Shown: piece by piece, positions 8,224 to 16,700 of the stretch
Numbering within the stretch: the stretch's first letter is position 1
Layout: every line of letters starts with the position of its first letter
Source of the DNA: CBDUVZ01 sp965370805
GTDB lineage: Bacteria > Hydrothermota > Tepidihabitantia > Tepidihabitantales > Tepidihabitantaceae
DNA: 21,143 nucleotides
Direction: 5' to 3'
Assembly: GCA_965370805.1 (NCBI GenBank)
Contig: CBDUVZ010000048.1
Location: 1 to 21,143, forward strand
Made by a program: the position numbers and the translations under genes
Notes under the pieces: generated by a model
Told to the model about the DNA's origin: nothing
The model's database searches: none
Seen by the model: only the letters and a program-made list of their open reading frames with translations

Positions 8224-9297
8224 ATGCATCGTCACAAGGCGTATCTGATACCGGCTGTCGGTGCTGCCGTCGTTCTGGCCGGGATGGCCCTGCTCTTCGG
8301 CGTCGGCTGCGACCAGGAATCGCAGTCCTGGCCGTGGTGGACCGCCGGCGACTCGGCGGCGGTGGCCGCAGAGTTGGGTCAGTGGCGGGAGATGCTCAAC
8401 GCGAACCAGGTCCTGACCGGCGACCTCACGTGCGGGTGGAACAGCCCATTGACATACGGTGATACCACTTCAGAAACGGGAGACACGGTCTACAAGTTCG
8501 CTCACCTGCTGTCGGTCCGGTTCGAGCCGACCGACAGCATCCATGAGAATGAGTACCTGTTCGGGGTAACGGCCGACTCGGTGGCAATGACCGATACTTT
8601 CTGCGCGGTGACCTACCGCGATTCAATGGGCAGTTGCCTGGTCCATTTCGAGTACGACAGTCTGTGGATTGTCGGGTTCCGGCCGGAGACGACGGTAGTC
8701 GAATCGCTGGTTCCGCCGGAGACGACGATTGTCCAGCGCATGAGCTACCAGGAGTTGCGGGGATTCGATTCCCCCCAGCGCGAAACCAAGTCCTACGGCT
8801 GGTCCGCGTTCCGCAAGCTGTTCCTGCGCAAGGACGACTCGGCCTACGTTCTGGCCAAGACCACCGGGTTCGGAGTCTACACCCCGACGGCCGAGGACGC
8901 GCCGAGCTTCTCATCCCAGTCCGGGGTGATTCTCTCCCGGCCCGGCCGGGCGGATACCATCTGCTACACCGCCAAGCCGTCGGGCCGGAATATCTACAAC
9001 CTGGTTTCAATCGACTCGCTCTACGCCCTCGACGTCGGTGAGGAAGTCCGGCTCGAAGTGACGGCCACGACGCCCGAGGACTCGGTCGTCGACAAGAACC
9101 GGTTCTTCGTGGGAATCGAAGGCGTGAAGACGGAAATCACCGTGAACGCCCGACACGGCGACGGTACGATTTCCTTCACCCAGGCCGGGCGCCACCACAT
9201 CTACATTGAGATACTGCCGCTTTCCAACCTGCTGTATCCGAGAACCGGGTACGCGGGCACCATCTGGGCCATTCCGGTCCAGGTGAATGAACCCTAG
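8224..9297 (+). CDS. Lipoprotein candidate of unknown function next to TonB receptor
   Basis: I do not recognise the family. The ATG at 8224 is preferred to the in-frame ATG at 8179 because AAGGAGG (8213-8219) lies 4 bases before it and a signal peptide begins there. The 357-residue product has a basic N-terminus, a hydrophobic core (about residues 8-27) and LLFGVGC ending at Cys29, a loose lipobox, so a lipid-anchored envelope protein is likely. The rest is soluble and beta-rich in appearance, with no enzyme motif noticed. Two Thr/Val-Glu rich segments (RPETTVVESL and PPETTIVQRM, about residues 155-178) form a short internal repeat. The receptor gene's ribosome site overlaps this gene's stop, which argues for cotranscription and a possible partner role such as a receptor-associated lipoprotein. 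That role is inference. Confidence 0.8.
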   Translation: MHRHKAYLIPAVGAAVVLAGMALLFGVGCDQESQSWPWWTAGDSAAVAAELGQWREMLNANQVLTGDLTCGWNSPLTYGDTTSETGDTVYKFAHLLSVRFEPTDSIHENEYLFGVTADSVAMTDTFCAVTYRDSMGSCLVHFEYDSLWIVGFRPETTVVESLVPPETTIVQRMSYQELRGFDSPQRETKSYGWSAFRKLFLRKDDSAYVLAKTTGFGVYTPTAEDAPSFSSQSGVILSRPGRADTICYTAKPSGRNIYNLVSIDSLYALDVGEEVRLEVTATTPEDSVVDKNRFFVGIEGVKTEITVNARHGDGTISFTQAGRHHIYIEILPLSNLLYPRTGYAGTIWAIPVQVNEP

Positions 9298-9303
9298 GAG
9301 GAT

Positions 9304-12096
9304 ATGATGAACCGGGGATTCGTTCTGAAGCTGGCGGTGCTCGCCGGAGTCCTGGCCGGTCCGATCACGGCCGGGGAGACGGGCAGAGTTCGGGGTCGGG
9401 TGATTGACGCGGAGACCGGGGAAGCCCTGGTCGGGGCAAACGTCCTGGTCGAGGGAACGATGGTCGGCGCGGCAACCGATGCCAATGGCGAGTACCTGAT
9501 CAGCAACGTGCCGGTCGGCAAGCAGACAATCGAGGCTTCGTTCGTGAGCTACCAGACCGTGCGCCGCGAAGACGTGCTGCTGATTCTCGACCAGACCGTG
9601 ACCGCGAACTTCTCGCTCGGCAAGGGTGCTATCACGATGGACGCGGTCGTGGTCAGGGGGACGCCCGAGTTGATCGTCCGGACCGACGCGTCGTCCAGCG
9701 AGCACTTCACGACCGATGAGTTCGATAAGATGCCGGTGTCGACGCTGGCCGATATCGTCCGGCTGCAGGCGGGCGTCGTGACCAGCCCGGCCTACGGTCA
9801 GCACCTGCGGGGCGGCCGGCCGGACGAAGTGATGTACTTCGTCGACGGGGTGGCGACCCGCGATCCGCTCTACGGCTACCAGGCCGCCCGGGTGAACCCG
9901 GACGCGACCGCGGAGGTGGTCGTCATCTCGGGCGGGTTCGATGCCGAGTACGGCGAGGCGATGTCGGGTATCGTCCAGGTGATTACCAAGGAGGGCAAGA
10001 GTACCACCCAGGGCCGGCTCAAGGTTACGACCGACGAGGTCTTCCCGAGTGAGCTCAACTTCGGTGATAGCCGCTACGAGCTGTCGATCGGCGGGCCGAT
10101 GCCCGGCTGGCGGAAGCTGCGCTATTTCCTGTCGAGCGAGCTCTATTTCTCCGACGACTACGCGCCGGCGAAGCACAAGCTGCCCCATCACAGCCGGCAG
10201 GACTACAAGGCGACCGGCAAGCTGACCTACGCGCTGCCGATCGACCAGGGCATGAAGCTGACCGCGACCGGTTTCTTCTCCCGCGTGCAGTACGATCAGT
10301 ATCCATACAGCCGGAACAGCGAGAACCATTTGGGGTTCAAGTACAACCTCGACCATTTCACCTCCCGCCGCGAGCGCGTGAGAAAGGGAGATTTCTCGCT
10401 CAATCACATGCTGACGTCGTCCACTTTCTACACGCTGCGGGCAGGCTACTTCTACAACCACCGGACGATTGCGGTGCGCGACCTGGAACGCGAAGCCGAG
10501 GAGCGCGACTTCTCGGTCCGCTTCTGGGAGGACTATATCTTCAAGGCCGAGGATTCGGTCGCCGCGAATGATTCGGTCCTGTTCCGGCCGCTCCCGGGGT
10601 ATCTGAAGCAGTCGAACAACAACTCGACCAACCCGTGGGGCATCTACAACGTCTTTTACGGGTACGGCGACTACCGCTACTTCCTGATGCACTGGGCCGA
10701 CGTCTGGACGGTCAAGGGCGACCTGACCCACAATGTCGGCAGGGTCCACGAGTTCAAGACCGGCGTCGAACTGCGCCAGAACTACCTGTCCCGCCGGTAC
10801 AATTCGCTGCCCACCAGCCCGAACCCGTTCGTGGATTCGTACGACGTCAGCCCGCTGAACCTGTCGGTGTTCGTCCAGGACCGGATGGACTTCGAGGACC
10901 TGGTGGTCAGGGTCGGGCTGCGCTACGACTACCTCGACCCGCGGGTCGACAAGCGGCTCAATCCGGAGAACGTCGAGGACACGACAATGGTTGCGGCCAA
11001 GCTGAAGCACAAGGTATCGCCTCGCCTGGGGGTTTCGTTCCCGATTACCGAACGGACCAAGTTCCGGTTCAGCTACGGGCATTTCTTCCAGACCCCGGCG
11101 TACCGTTACCTCTTTGACGACATCACGGCTGCGGCCTACGCCCGGGGCAACCAGATTATCGGGAACCCGGACCTGCTGGCCCAGCAGACGATCGCTTACG
11201 AGTTGGGGCTGGAGCAGCAGCTTGCCGACGCCGTGGTGGTCGACGTGACGGCGTACTACAAGGACATCTTCGACCTGATGGGCACCCGGTTCCAGCCGGC
11301 GGTCCCGCTGGGCTACTACCCGCTGGTCAATGAGGAGTACGGCAGCGTCCGGGGGTTCGAGGTCGGACTGCTCAAGGCGCTACAGGACTACTGGAACGGC
11401 CGGCTTGCCTACGGGCTCTCGCTCGCTCGCGGCACCGCGTCTTCAACTTACGAGTGGTACCGGGAGCGATACCGCTACGGCGTGGACCCGGTTACCGGGA
11501 TGCAGATGGAACCGCCACGGCGCGACTACCCGCTCGAGTTCGACGAGACCCACAACGTCAAGCTGAGTCTGGGTTGCGATTTCCCCGGAGACTTCGACTT
11601 CCCGGCGCTCCGCGAGTTCAACGCGTCGGTGCTGTTCAACTTCGGTTCCGGCCTGCCGTACACGCCGGTCGAAGTGAAGAAGCTGAATTCGGGCCGCAAG
11701 ACCGCGGAGCGGAACTCGGCCCGGATGCCGCCGCGCTTCACCGCGGACCTGAATGCGGCCAAGTACGTCTCGCTGGGGAGATTCAGGTTCGGGCTCACCT
11801 GCGTCATCATGAACCTGTTCGACGCCCGGACCGTGCAGTGGGTCTACGGCCATACCGGCCTGCCGGATGACGACGGCTACGTCGAGACGCTGTCGCCCGC
11901 CAACTGGCCCGGGCCGTCGTACGTGAACCTGCTCAATACCGCTTACCATCCGGTCCGCGACCACAACCACGACGGCTACATCACCGCCGAAGAGGAGTAC
12001 CTGGCCTACCGGATGGGTTACCTCGACTTCGTTGACAATCCGATGAACTTCGGCCCGCCGCGCCAGGTGAGGGTGGGCGTGAACATCGAGTTCTGA
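9304..12096 (+). CDS. TonB-dependent receptor with carboxypeptidase-regulatory-like N-terminal domain
   Basis: This 930-residue outer-membrane receptor has a signal peptide at residues 1-23. A CarboxypepD_reg-like beta-sandwich follows at about 26-115 (GRVRGRVIDAETGEALVGAN, then ATDANGEYLISNVPVG). The plug starts after AVVVRG and carries LRGGRPDEVMYFVDGV and SGGFDAEYGEAMSGIVQVIT (to about 235). The remainder is a 22-strand-type barrel rich in alternating aromatic residues. The N-domain plus plug arrangement resembles SusC-like receptors of Bacteroidota, but no SusD-like partner was recognised. Near the C-terminus, residues 886-897 form a canonical EF-hand loop (DHNHDGYITAEE), unusual in this family. 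AGGAGG (9296-9301) is better spaced for the second of two adjacent ATGs (9307). TonB and ExbB/D are encoded just upstream; the substrate cannot be read from sequence. Confidence 0.93.
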   Translation: MMNRGFVLKLAVLAGVLAGPITAGETGRVRGRVIDAETGEALVGANVLVEGTMVGAATDANGEYLISNVPVGKQTIEASFVSYQTVRREDVLLILDQTVTANFSLGKGAITMDAVVVRGTPELIVRTDASSSEHFTTDEFDKMPVSTLADIVRLQAGVVTSPAYGQHLRGGRPDEVMYFVDGVATRDPLYGYQAARVNPDATAEVVVISGGFDAEYGEAMSGIVQVITKEGKSTTQGRLKVTTDEVFPSELNFGDSRYELSIGGPMPGWRKLRYFLSSELYFSDDYAPAKHKLPHHSRQDYKATGKLTYALPIDQGMKLTATGFFSRVQYDQYPYSRNSENHLGFKYNLDHFTSRRERVRKGDFSLNHMLTSSTFYTLRAGYFYNHRTIAVRDLEREAEERDFSVRFWEDYIFKAEDSVAANDSVLFRPLPGYLKQSNNNSTNPWGIYNVFYGYGDYRYFLMHWADVWTVKGDLTHNVGRVHEFKTGVELRQNYLSRRYNSLPTSPNPFVDSYDVSPLNLSVFVQDRMDFEDLVVRVGLRYDYLDPRVDKRLNPENVEDTTMVAAKLKHKVSPRLGVSFPITERTKFRFSYGHFFQTPAYRYLFDDITAAAYARGNQIIGNPDLLAQQTIAYELGLEQQLADAVVVDVTAYYKDIFDLMGTRFQPAVPLGYYPLVNEEYGSVRGFEVGLLKALQDYWNGRLAYGLSLARGTASSTYEWYRERYRYGVDPVTGMQMEPPRRDYPLEFDETHNVKLSLGCDFPGDFDFPALREFNASVLFNFGSGLPYTPVEVKKLNSGRKTAERNSARMPPRFTADLNAAKYVSLGRFRFGLTCVIMNLFDARTVQWVYGHTGLPDDDGYVETLSPANWPGPSYVNLLNTAYHPVRDHNHDGYITAEEEYLAYRMGYLDFVDNPMNFGPPRQVRVGVNIEF

Positions 12097-12102
12097 GGAG
12101 GC

Positions 12103-15100
12103 ATGATGCGAGCGCATATGAGAATGAATGCAATCCTGCCGGTGGCCGTGGTTCTGCTCTGCGGGCTGGTCCAGATTGCCGGTGCGCGAACGGCCGGCGA
12201 GCCGTGGCGTCCGGCGCGCACGTACGACTACCAGCGATTCGTGAAGAACCAGTGGGGAGTGCCGGTGACGAACTACGCGGTTTTCGGATACGGCATCGAC
12301 GAGCCGGGTGGGGAGTGGCCCGCGGGCTCGGGCGACATCTACCTCTTCGGTGCCGGTATCTGGATCGGCTGCCTCCGGGACGCGGCCGCGGGCCAGGATA
12401 CGCTGGTTTCGGTCGGCTACAACCCGAATTCCGGCAAGTCGGAGATGACGCCCGGGTGCTACGACAACGCGCCGGGCGGGTACAGCACCCGGGATTTCGA
12501 GCGGGTCTACCTCTACCCCGGGGACTGGCCGCCCGACCTTGCCGATTTTCCGGCTTCGATGCAGGATTCGGTCCTGACCCCGCTGCGGATTCCGCCCCCG
12601 GATACCACGAACCCGGATACGGTCAAGGGATACTTCTACTACATTCCGCGGGCCGCGGTCTCTTCCGGCGACGGCTGGGCGGTCTTCAACGACCGGGACC
12701 CGGCGAACCACGTGGCCGGCGAGACCCCGCGGCCGATCGGCATCGAAGCGTACCAGAGCATCTACGCCTGGACCCTGCCGTGGAACCGGGATATTGTCTT
12801 CTTCAAGCTCGACGTGCGGAACCGGACCGAGGATACCCTGCGCGACGTCTACCTCGGGATGGTCTGCGACGCCGACGTCGGCGACTCGCGGGACGACCGC
12901 GCCGGGCTGGCCTTGAGCAAGTACGTCCACAGCCCGTCCGGCACCGATTCGGTTTTCGTCGATAACATGGGCTACGTCTGGAGCGACGACGCGGTGCCGA
13001 GCGGGATGGTCGGTTTCGATTTCCTGCAGAGTCCGTACGTGCTGAACCCGGACGGCTCGATTGACGGGTTCAACGGTCTTGACGACAACGGCAACGGCCT
13101 GATTGACGAGCCGGCCGAGGGCAGGCAGCTCGGTATGACGTCGTTCAAGATATTCACGCTGACCGACGCCGACCCGGTGGACGACTTCGAGCAGTACCTG
13201 GCCCTGGCCGGCTACGACTACTGGGACCCGGATTTCCCGTACAATCCCTACGATTCGACCGACCAGGCCCCGGCCGACAAGCGGTTCCTGCAGGGGACCG
13301 GGCCGTTCGACCTGGCCCCGGACCAGGTTGTTACCGTTACTATCGGGATGATTGCGGCCGACCGTTCGGAAGGCGGCGAGGACGCGATGGTCTACGGTCT
13401 GGCGCAAGCCTCGCGGGCGGCCCAGGCGGCGTACGACAACAACTGGATCATGCCCGAGCCGCCGCCAAGCCCGAACGTTACCACGATTCCCGGCGACGGC
13501 CGCGTGACCCTGGTCTGGGACGATTTCCCGGAGAGCGCGGTCGACCGGTTCTTCCCGGTGGCCCCGGCCCTGCTCAACCCGTACTACGTGGAGCAGGACT
13601 TCCAGGGCTACAAGGTTTACCGCAGCCGGACCGGTCAGCCGGAAGAGTGGGAACTGCTGACCCAGTTCGACAAGGTCGACGGCATCACCTACGAGGATAC
13701 GACCGTGGTCGAGTCGCTCCGGACCCGGGCGACCGACGCCGGCCTGGCGTACTGCTACGTCGATTCGAGCGACCTCAGGCTCGGGTTTCCGTACTACTAC
13801 GCGGTGACTGCGTTCGACATCAACTACGTAGCCGGCTGCCCGGATTCGACCCCGCCGATTCCGCCCGATACCCTGACGCTCGAATCGGGGATGAGCGGTC
13901 TGCGGGCAGTGCCGCGCACCGACCCGGATAACTTCTCGCCGCCCGAGGCCGACTGGCGTCAGGTCGGGGGCAATACCCGGCTGCAGATCGGCATCGAGCC
14001 GTTCGCGGTCTCGCCGCACGCGGTTCGGGACGAGGTGTACCGGATTCAGTTCCTCGGGCCGGCCTACGATTCCGCCAATCGCCGGCCCTTGTACCGGTTC
14101 GCGGTCACCGACCAGGCCGGGGATACGGTCGTCGGTCTGACTGCGTTCGGCGTGCACCTCGACAGCGTCAGCGATACGTTCCGGTTCGTGCCGACGGTGT
14201 TCGATTCGGTCATCACCAATATCGAGCGGAAGATCAGCGTCACCGGCGACACGACTCTTGACACGACCCGGGCGTGGTTGCCGCTCGTCCAGATGGCGAT
14301 GAAGCTGAAGATGGAGCAGATTCCGTCCCAGTTCTACGACCACGTCGATGTGGTTCGCGGGCTGTACGAGGAGGACTCGCTGGTGATGTGGAGCGACGCG
14401 ACCAACAAGGCCCACTGGGCATACCGCGGCTCGCATTACCGGGTTGTCTGGCGGCAGACCGCGGGCGGGGAGCTGACTTGCGACGTCCACGACATCGACA
14501 ACGACCGCGACCTGCCTTATCGCTACCTGAAGCAGTTGACAATGCCGGACTCGGCCGACGGCTGGTGCTTCCAGACCGGGACCGATGCGGACAGCCTGCT
14601 GGTCGATAACGTGACCTACTTCATGTACATCTGCGGGGCCCGGTTCCGGTTCCAGCGTTCGGGCAAGTTCAAGCTGGTGCCCGACACCGCGACCGGGGAC
14701 ACCTGGGTTCTGCCCGGGGATACCTGGGTGCTCTATACCAGGAACCTGTCGCCGGCGCCCTGCTTCGCCGCGTTCGAAGTGGAGTTCACGGCGATGGCTT
14801 TCCAGGACACGGTCGCGGAGCTCGACGTCAAAGTCGTCCCGAACCCGTACCTGGTCCGCAACGAATGGGAACGGCACCCCGACTTCCGCAAGCTCAAGTT
14901 CATCAACCTGCCCGACCACTGCACTATCCGTATCTACAACCTCGCCGGCGACCTCATCCGGACCCTGGAACACGACGAGACCAGTCCGGATATCGGCGGC
15001 CTGCCCAACCAGTACGGCGGCGACGAGGACTGGGACCTGCTCAACGAGAGCCAGCAGAAGCCGGCTCCGGGCATCTTCATCTTCCACGTCGAATCCGACG

Positions 15101-15138
15101 TCGGCTCGCAGGTCGGCAAGTTCGTTGTGATCTACTAA
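12103..15138 (+). CDS. Large secreted protein with FN3-like domain and sorting-type C-terminus
   Basis: This 1011-residue exported protein has a signal peptide core AILPVAVVLLCGLVQIAGA. Three Met codons lie close to the start (12103, 12106, 12118); GAGGAGG at 12095-12101 favours the first two. The N-terminal half is a large domain I cannot name, with motifs such as GIWIGCLRD and WTLPWNRDIVFFKLDVRNRT. Residues 327-336 (DDNGNGLIDE) resemble a Ca-binding DxNxNGxID loop. Residues about 454-580 look FN3-like (RVTLVWDD, QGYKVYRSRTG, YYYAVTAFD). The C-terminus (about 908-1011) starts VVPNPYLV, contains IRIYNLAGDLIRTLEH and ends GIFIFHVES then GKFVVIY, the pattern of sorting or FlgD-like domains. It sits between a TonB receptor and a PorV/PorQ-like barrel, so it is probably a surface-exposed or outer-membrane partner exported by that machinery. 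Confidence 0.85.
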   Translation: MMRAHMRMNAILPVAVVLLCGLVQIAGARTAGEPWRPARTYDYQRFVKNQWGVPVTNYAVFGYGIDEPGGEWPAGSGDIYLFGAGIWIGCLRDAAAGQDTLVSVGYNPNSGKSEMTPGCYDNAPGGYSTRDFERVYLYPGDWPPDLADFPASMQDSVLTPLRIPPPDTTNPDTVKGYFYYIPRAAVSSGDGWAVFNDRDPANHVAGETPRPIGIEAYQSIYAWTLPWNRDIVFFKLDVRNRTEDTLRDVYLGMVCDADVGDSRDDRAGLALSKYVHSPSGTDSVFVDNMGYVWSDDAVPSGMVGFDFLQSPYVLNPDGSIDGFNGLDDNGNGLIDEPAEGRQLGMTSFKIFTLTDADPVDDFEQYLALAGYDYWDPDFPYNPYDSTDQAPADKRFLQGTGPFDLAPDQVVTVTIGMIAADRSEGGEDAMVYGLAQASRAAQAAYDNNWIMPEPPPSPNVTTIPGDGRVTLVWDDFPESAVDRFFPVAPALLNPYYVEQDFQGYKVYRSRTGQPEEWELLTQFDKVDGITYEDTTVVESLRTRATDAGLAYCYVDSSDLRLGFPYYYAVTAFDINYVAGCPDSTPPIPPDTLTLESGMSGLRAVPRTDPDNFSPPEADWRQVGGNTRLQIGIEPFAVSPHAVRDEVYRIQFLGPAYDSANRRPLYRFAVTDQAGDTVVGLTAFGVHLDSVSDTFRFVPTVFDSVITNIERKISVTGDTTLDTTRAWLPLVQMAMKLKMEQIPSQFYDHVDVVRGLYEEDSLVMWSDATNKAHWAYRGSHYRVVWRQTAGGELTCDVHDIDNDRDLPYRYLKQLTMPDSADGWCFQTGTDADSLLVDNVTYFMYICGARFRFQRSGKFKLVPDTATGDTWVLPGDTWVLYTRNLSPAPCFAAFEVEFTAMAFQDTVAELDVKVVPNPYLVRNEWERHPDFRKLKFINLPDHCTIRIYNLAGDLIRTLEHDETSPDIGGLPNQYGGDEDWDLLNESQQKPAPGIFIFHVESDVGSQVGKFVVIY

Positions 15139-15147
15139 CAGGGGGCA

Positions 15148-16224
15148 ATGATGAAACGTATCAAGAACGTTGCATTCACCGCGGCCCGGAGGTCACGACC
15201 GGCCGGGCTGCTCGCGGTCGCGATTGTGCTGGTCCTGCTGACGGTCATGCCGGCTCAGGCAATCTTCACCAAGATCGGCATGGCCGGCCTGCCGTTCCTC
15301 AAGATCGGCGTCGGCCGGTGCACCGGGATGGGGAACGCTTTCGTCGCGGTCGCGGACGACGCCACCGCGGCGTACTGGAACCCGGCCGGTCTCGCACTGG
15401 TCGGCAACCGCCAGGTAGTCGTCAACCACGTCGACTGGATTGCCGACATCAACCACGAGTACTTCGCGTTCGTGACCCCGACCACAGTCGGCAGCTTCGC
15501 GCTGGCGGTGACCGCGCTGACGCTCGGCGAATTCGAGGAAACGACTGTCGAAGAGTACCAGGGAACCGGCCGCACTTTCACCGGGGCCGACATCGCGCTC
15601 GGCGTCTCGTTCGCCCGGATGATAACCGAGAAGCTCGCGTTCGGCCTGACGGCCAAAGTCGTCTCCGAGAAGATCTGGGATGTGGGCTGCGCCGGGGCCG
15701 CGTTCGACTTCGGGGTGCACTACAACACCGGCTGGCGCAACTTCCGGCTGGCGATGGCAATCGTCAACTTCGGACCCGACCTGAGCTACTCCGGCAGCCA
15801 GCTCGATTTCACCTACGACCCGGGCTGGGAATGGCCCTGGAGCCGCGAGCCGATTCCGGGCACGGCCCTGACCGAGACGTTCCCACTGCCGGTGATATTC
15901 CGGTTCGGCGTCGCCTACGACATCCTCCGCAGCGAACACTCATATCTTACCGGCGCGGTCGACCTCAATCACTTCAACGACGTCAACGAGAAAGTCAACC
16001 TCGGGCTGGAATACAACTACCGGCCGCTCTACCTTCGGGCGGGCTACATCGTCAACACCGACCTCGACTACGCCGACGACCTCGGGTGGATGACCGGATT
16101 GTCCGCCGGGGTCGGGTTCAAGGTCCGGCCGGCCGGCGCGTTCGGCCTGCGCCTGGACTACAACTACCGCGAGCTCGCCCGACTCGGCGGCTCGCACCGA
16201 CTCTCGCTCGGGATAGACTTCTAG
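15148..16224 (+). CDS. PorV/PorQ-family outer-membrane beta-barrel protein
   Basis: The 358-residue protein has a long signal peptide (about residues 1-39, LLAVAIVLVLLTVMPAQA). The family signature GMGNAFVAVADDATAAYWNPAGLA lies at about 60-84. A FadL-like barrel follows, with alternating hydrophobic strands such as AFGLTAKVVSEKIW, LRAGYIVNTDLDY and a terminal strand HRLSLGIDF ending in Phe, as expected for outer-membrane insertion. In Bacteroidota, PorV shuttles type IX secretion cargo. Here the immediate upstream gene carries a sorting-like C-terminus, so a cargo-handling role is plausible, but no PorK/L/M/N or SprA gene is in the window. The start has gggggc upstream and two adjacent ATGs (15148, 15151). 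A hairpin terminator follows. Confidence 0.88.
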   Translation: MMKRIKNVAFTAARRSRPAGLLAVAIVLVLLTVMPAQAIFTKIGMAGLPFLKIGVGRCTGMGNAFVAVADDATAAYWNPAGLALVGNRQVVVNHVDWIADINHEYFAFVTPTTVGSFALAVTALTLGEFEETTVEEYQGTGRTFTGADIALGVSFARMITEKLAFGLTAKVVSEKIWDVGCAGAAFDFGVHYNTGWRNFRLAMAIVNFGPDLSYSGSQLDFTYDPGWEWPWSREPIPGTALTETFPLPVIFRFGVAYDILRSEHSYLTGAVDLNHFNDVNEKVNLGLEYNYRPLYLRAGYIVNTDLDYADDLGWMTGLSAGVGFKVRPAGAFGLRLDYNYRELARLGGSHRLSLGIDF

Positions 16225-16243
16225 CCAGCGGCAGATACCTGCG

Positions 16244-16274
16244 ACCGGCCCGGGACGTAACGTTCCGGGCCGGT
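16244..16274 (+). terminator. Hairpin terminator after the PorV/PorQ-like gene
   Basis: The 14-bp stem ACCGGCCCGGGACG (16244-16257) pairs with CGTTCCGGGCCGGT (16261-16274), with one G-U pair and loop TAA, starting 19 bases after the stop codon. The trailing TCGTTC is a weak T tract. It closes the receptor-secreted protein-barrel unit. Confidence 0.75.
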
Positions 16275-16316
16275 TCGTTCATGCCGCGCGGCAATCTCAA
16301 GCACAAAGGACACCAG

Positions 16317-16526
16317 GAGGAAGTAACCACAGATGGACACGGATGGACACGGATGAGGACGGAAGTTCGCATTCGTCATTCGACACTCGGCATTCGGAAT
16401 CGTGATGGCCGCCAAGAGCACCAAGAGGAAGTAACCACGGATGAACACGGATGGACACAGATGAGGGCGGAAGCCCGAACTCGACATTCGCCATTCGGAA
16501 TTCGCCATTGTCTGGGCCGCCAAGAG
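16317..16526 (+). repeat. 108-bp direct tandem repeat, two copies
   Basis: Copy 1 (16317-16424) and copy 2 (16425-16526) both run from gaggaagtaaccac through a cacggatggacac-rich stretch and a cattcg-rich stretch to ggccgccaagag. The shared landmarks are exactly 108 bp apart (16317/16425 and 16407/16515). Each copy itself contains short internal repeats of ggatgnacac and cattcg. Confidence 0.85.
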
Positions 16527-16572
16527 ACAGGAACTGTCACCCCGACCGGAGCGGAGGGGTCTCTCAGGTTGC

Positions 16573-16685
16573 GTCATTGCGAGGCCGCCGAAGGCGGGCG
16601 CGGCAATCTTCCTTCCTCCAATCCGCAATCACCAGTCTGGAATCCACAATCCCTCGAACCCTTGGACCCTTGACCCCTTGACTCC
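16573..16685 (+). repeat. Dispersed repeat copy 1 downstream of the minus-strand propeller gene
   Basis: It begins gtcattgcgag, includes an imperfect palindrome closed by gcggcaatc, then ccttcctccaatc, an aatc-word tract and a C-rich heptamer tract. The same order of modules in the same orientation occurs at 18244-18351, with only scattered substitutions outside the palindrome loop. Confidence 0.85.
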
Positions 16686-16700
16686 TTCCGTCCTCTGCCG

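Larger units (their letters stand above)
16225..16700. repeat. Intergenic mosaic of dispersed repeat modules
   Basis: This 476-bp gap between convergent genes holds no gene. After the terminator it is almost entirely repeat modules: a 108-bp tandem pair (16317-16526), a module around gaactgtcaccccgaccgga (16530-16565), a palindromic attgc...gcaat element (16576-16607), a short-word tract of the form aatcNgNaatc (16620-16650), and a C-rich heptamer tract based on gacccttgaa (16650-16690). Partial second copies occur at 18195-18351 and inside two genes. Confidence 0.8.

Noticed and set aside
11443..15087. A 1214-codon open frame on the minus strand, and similar ones at 9007-11082 and 18169-20058
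   Set aside because: They are antisense shadows of the receptor, giant protein and NTPase genes. Compositions are atypical of proteins and no motif is recognisable, while the plus-strand genes have clear domains.
14865..16673. A 602-codon plus-strand frame across the barrel gene and the repeat region
   Set aside because: It overlaps two better genes in another frame, reads through the terminator and ends in dispersed repeats.
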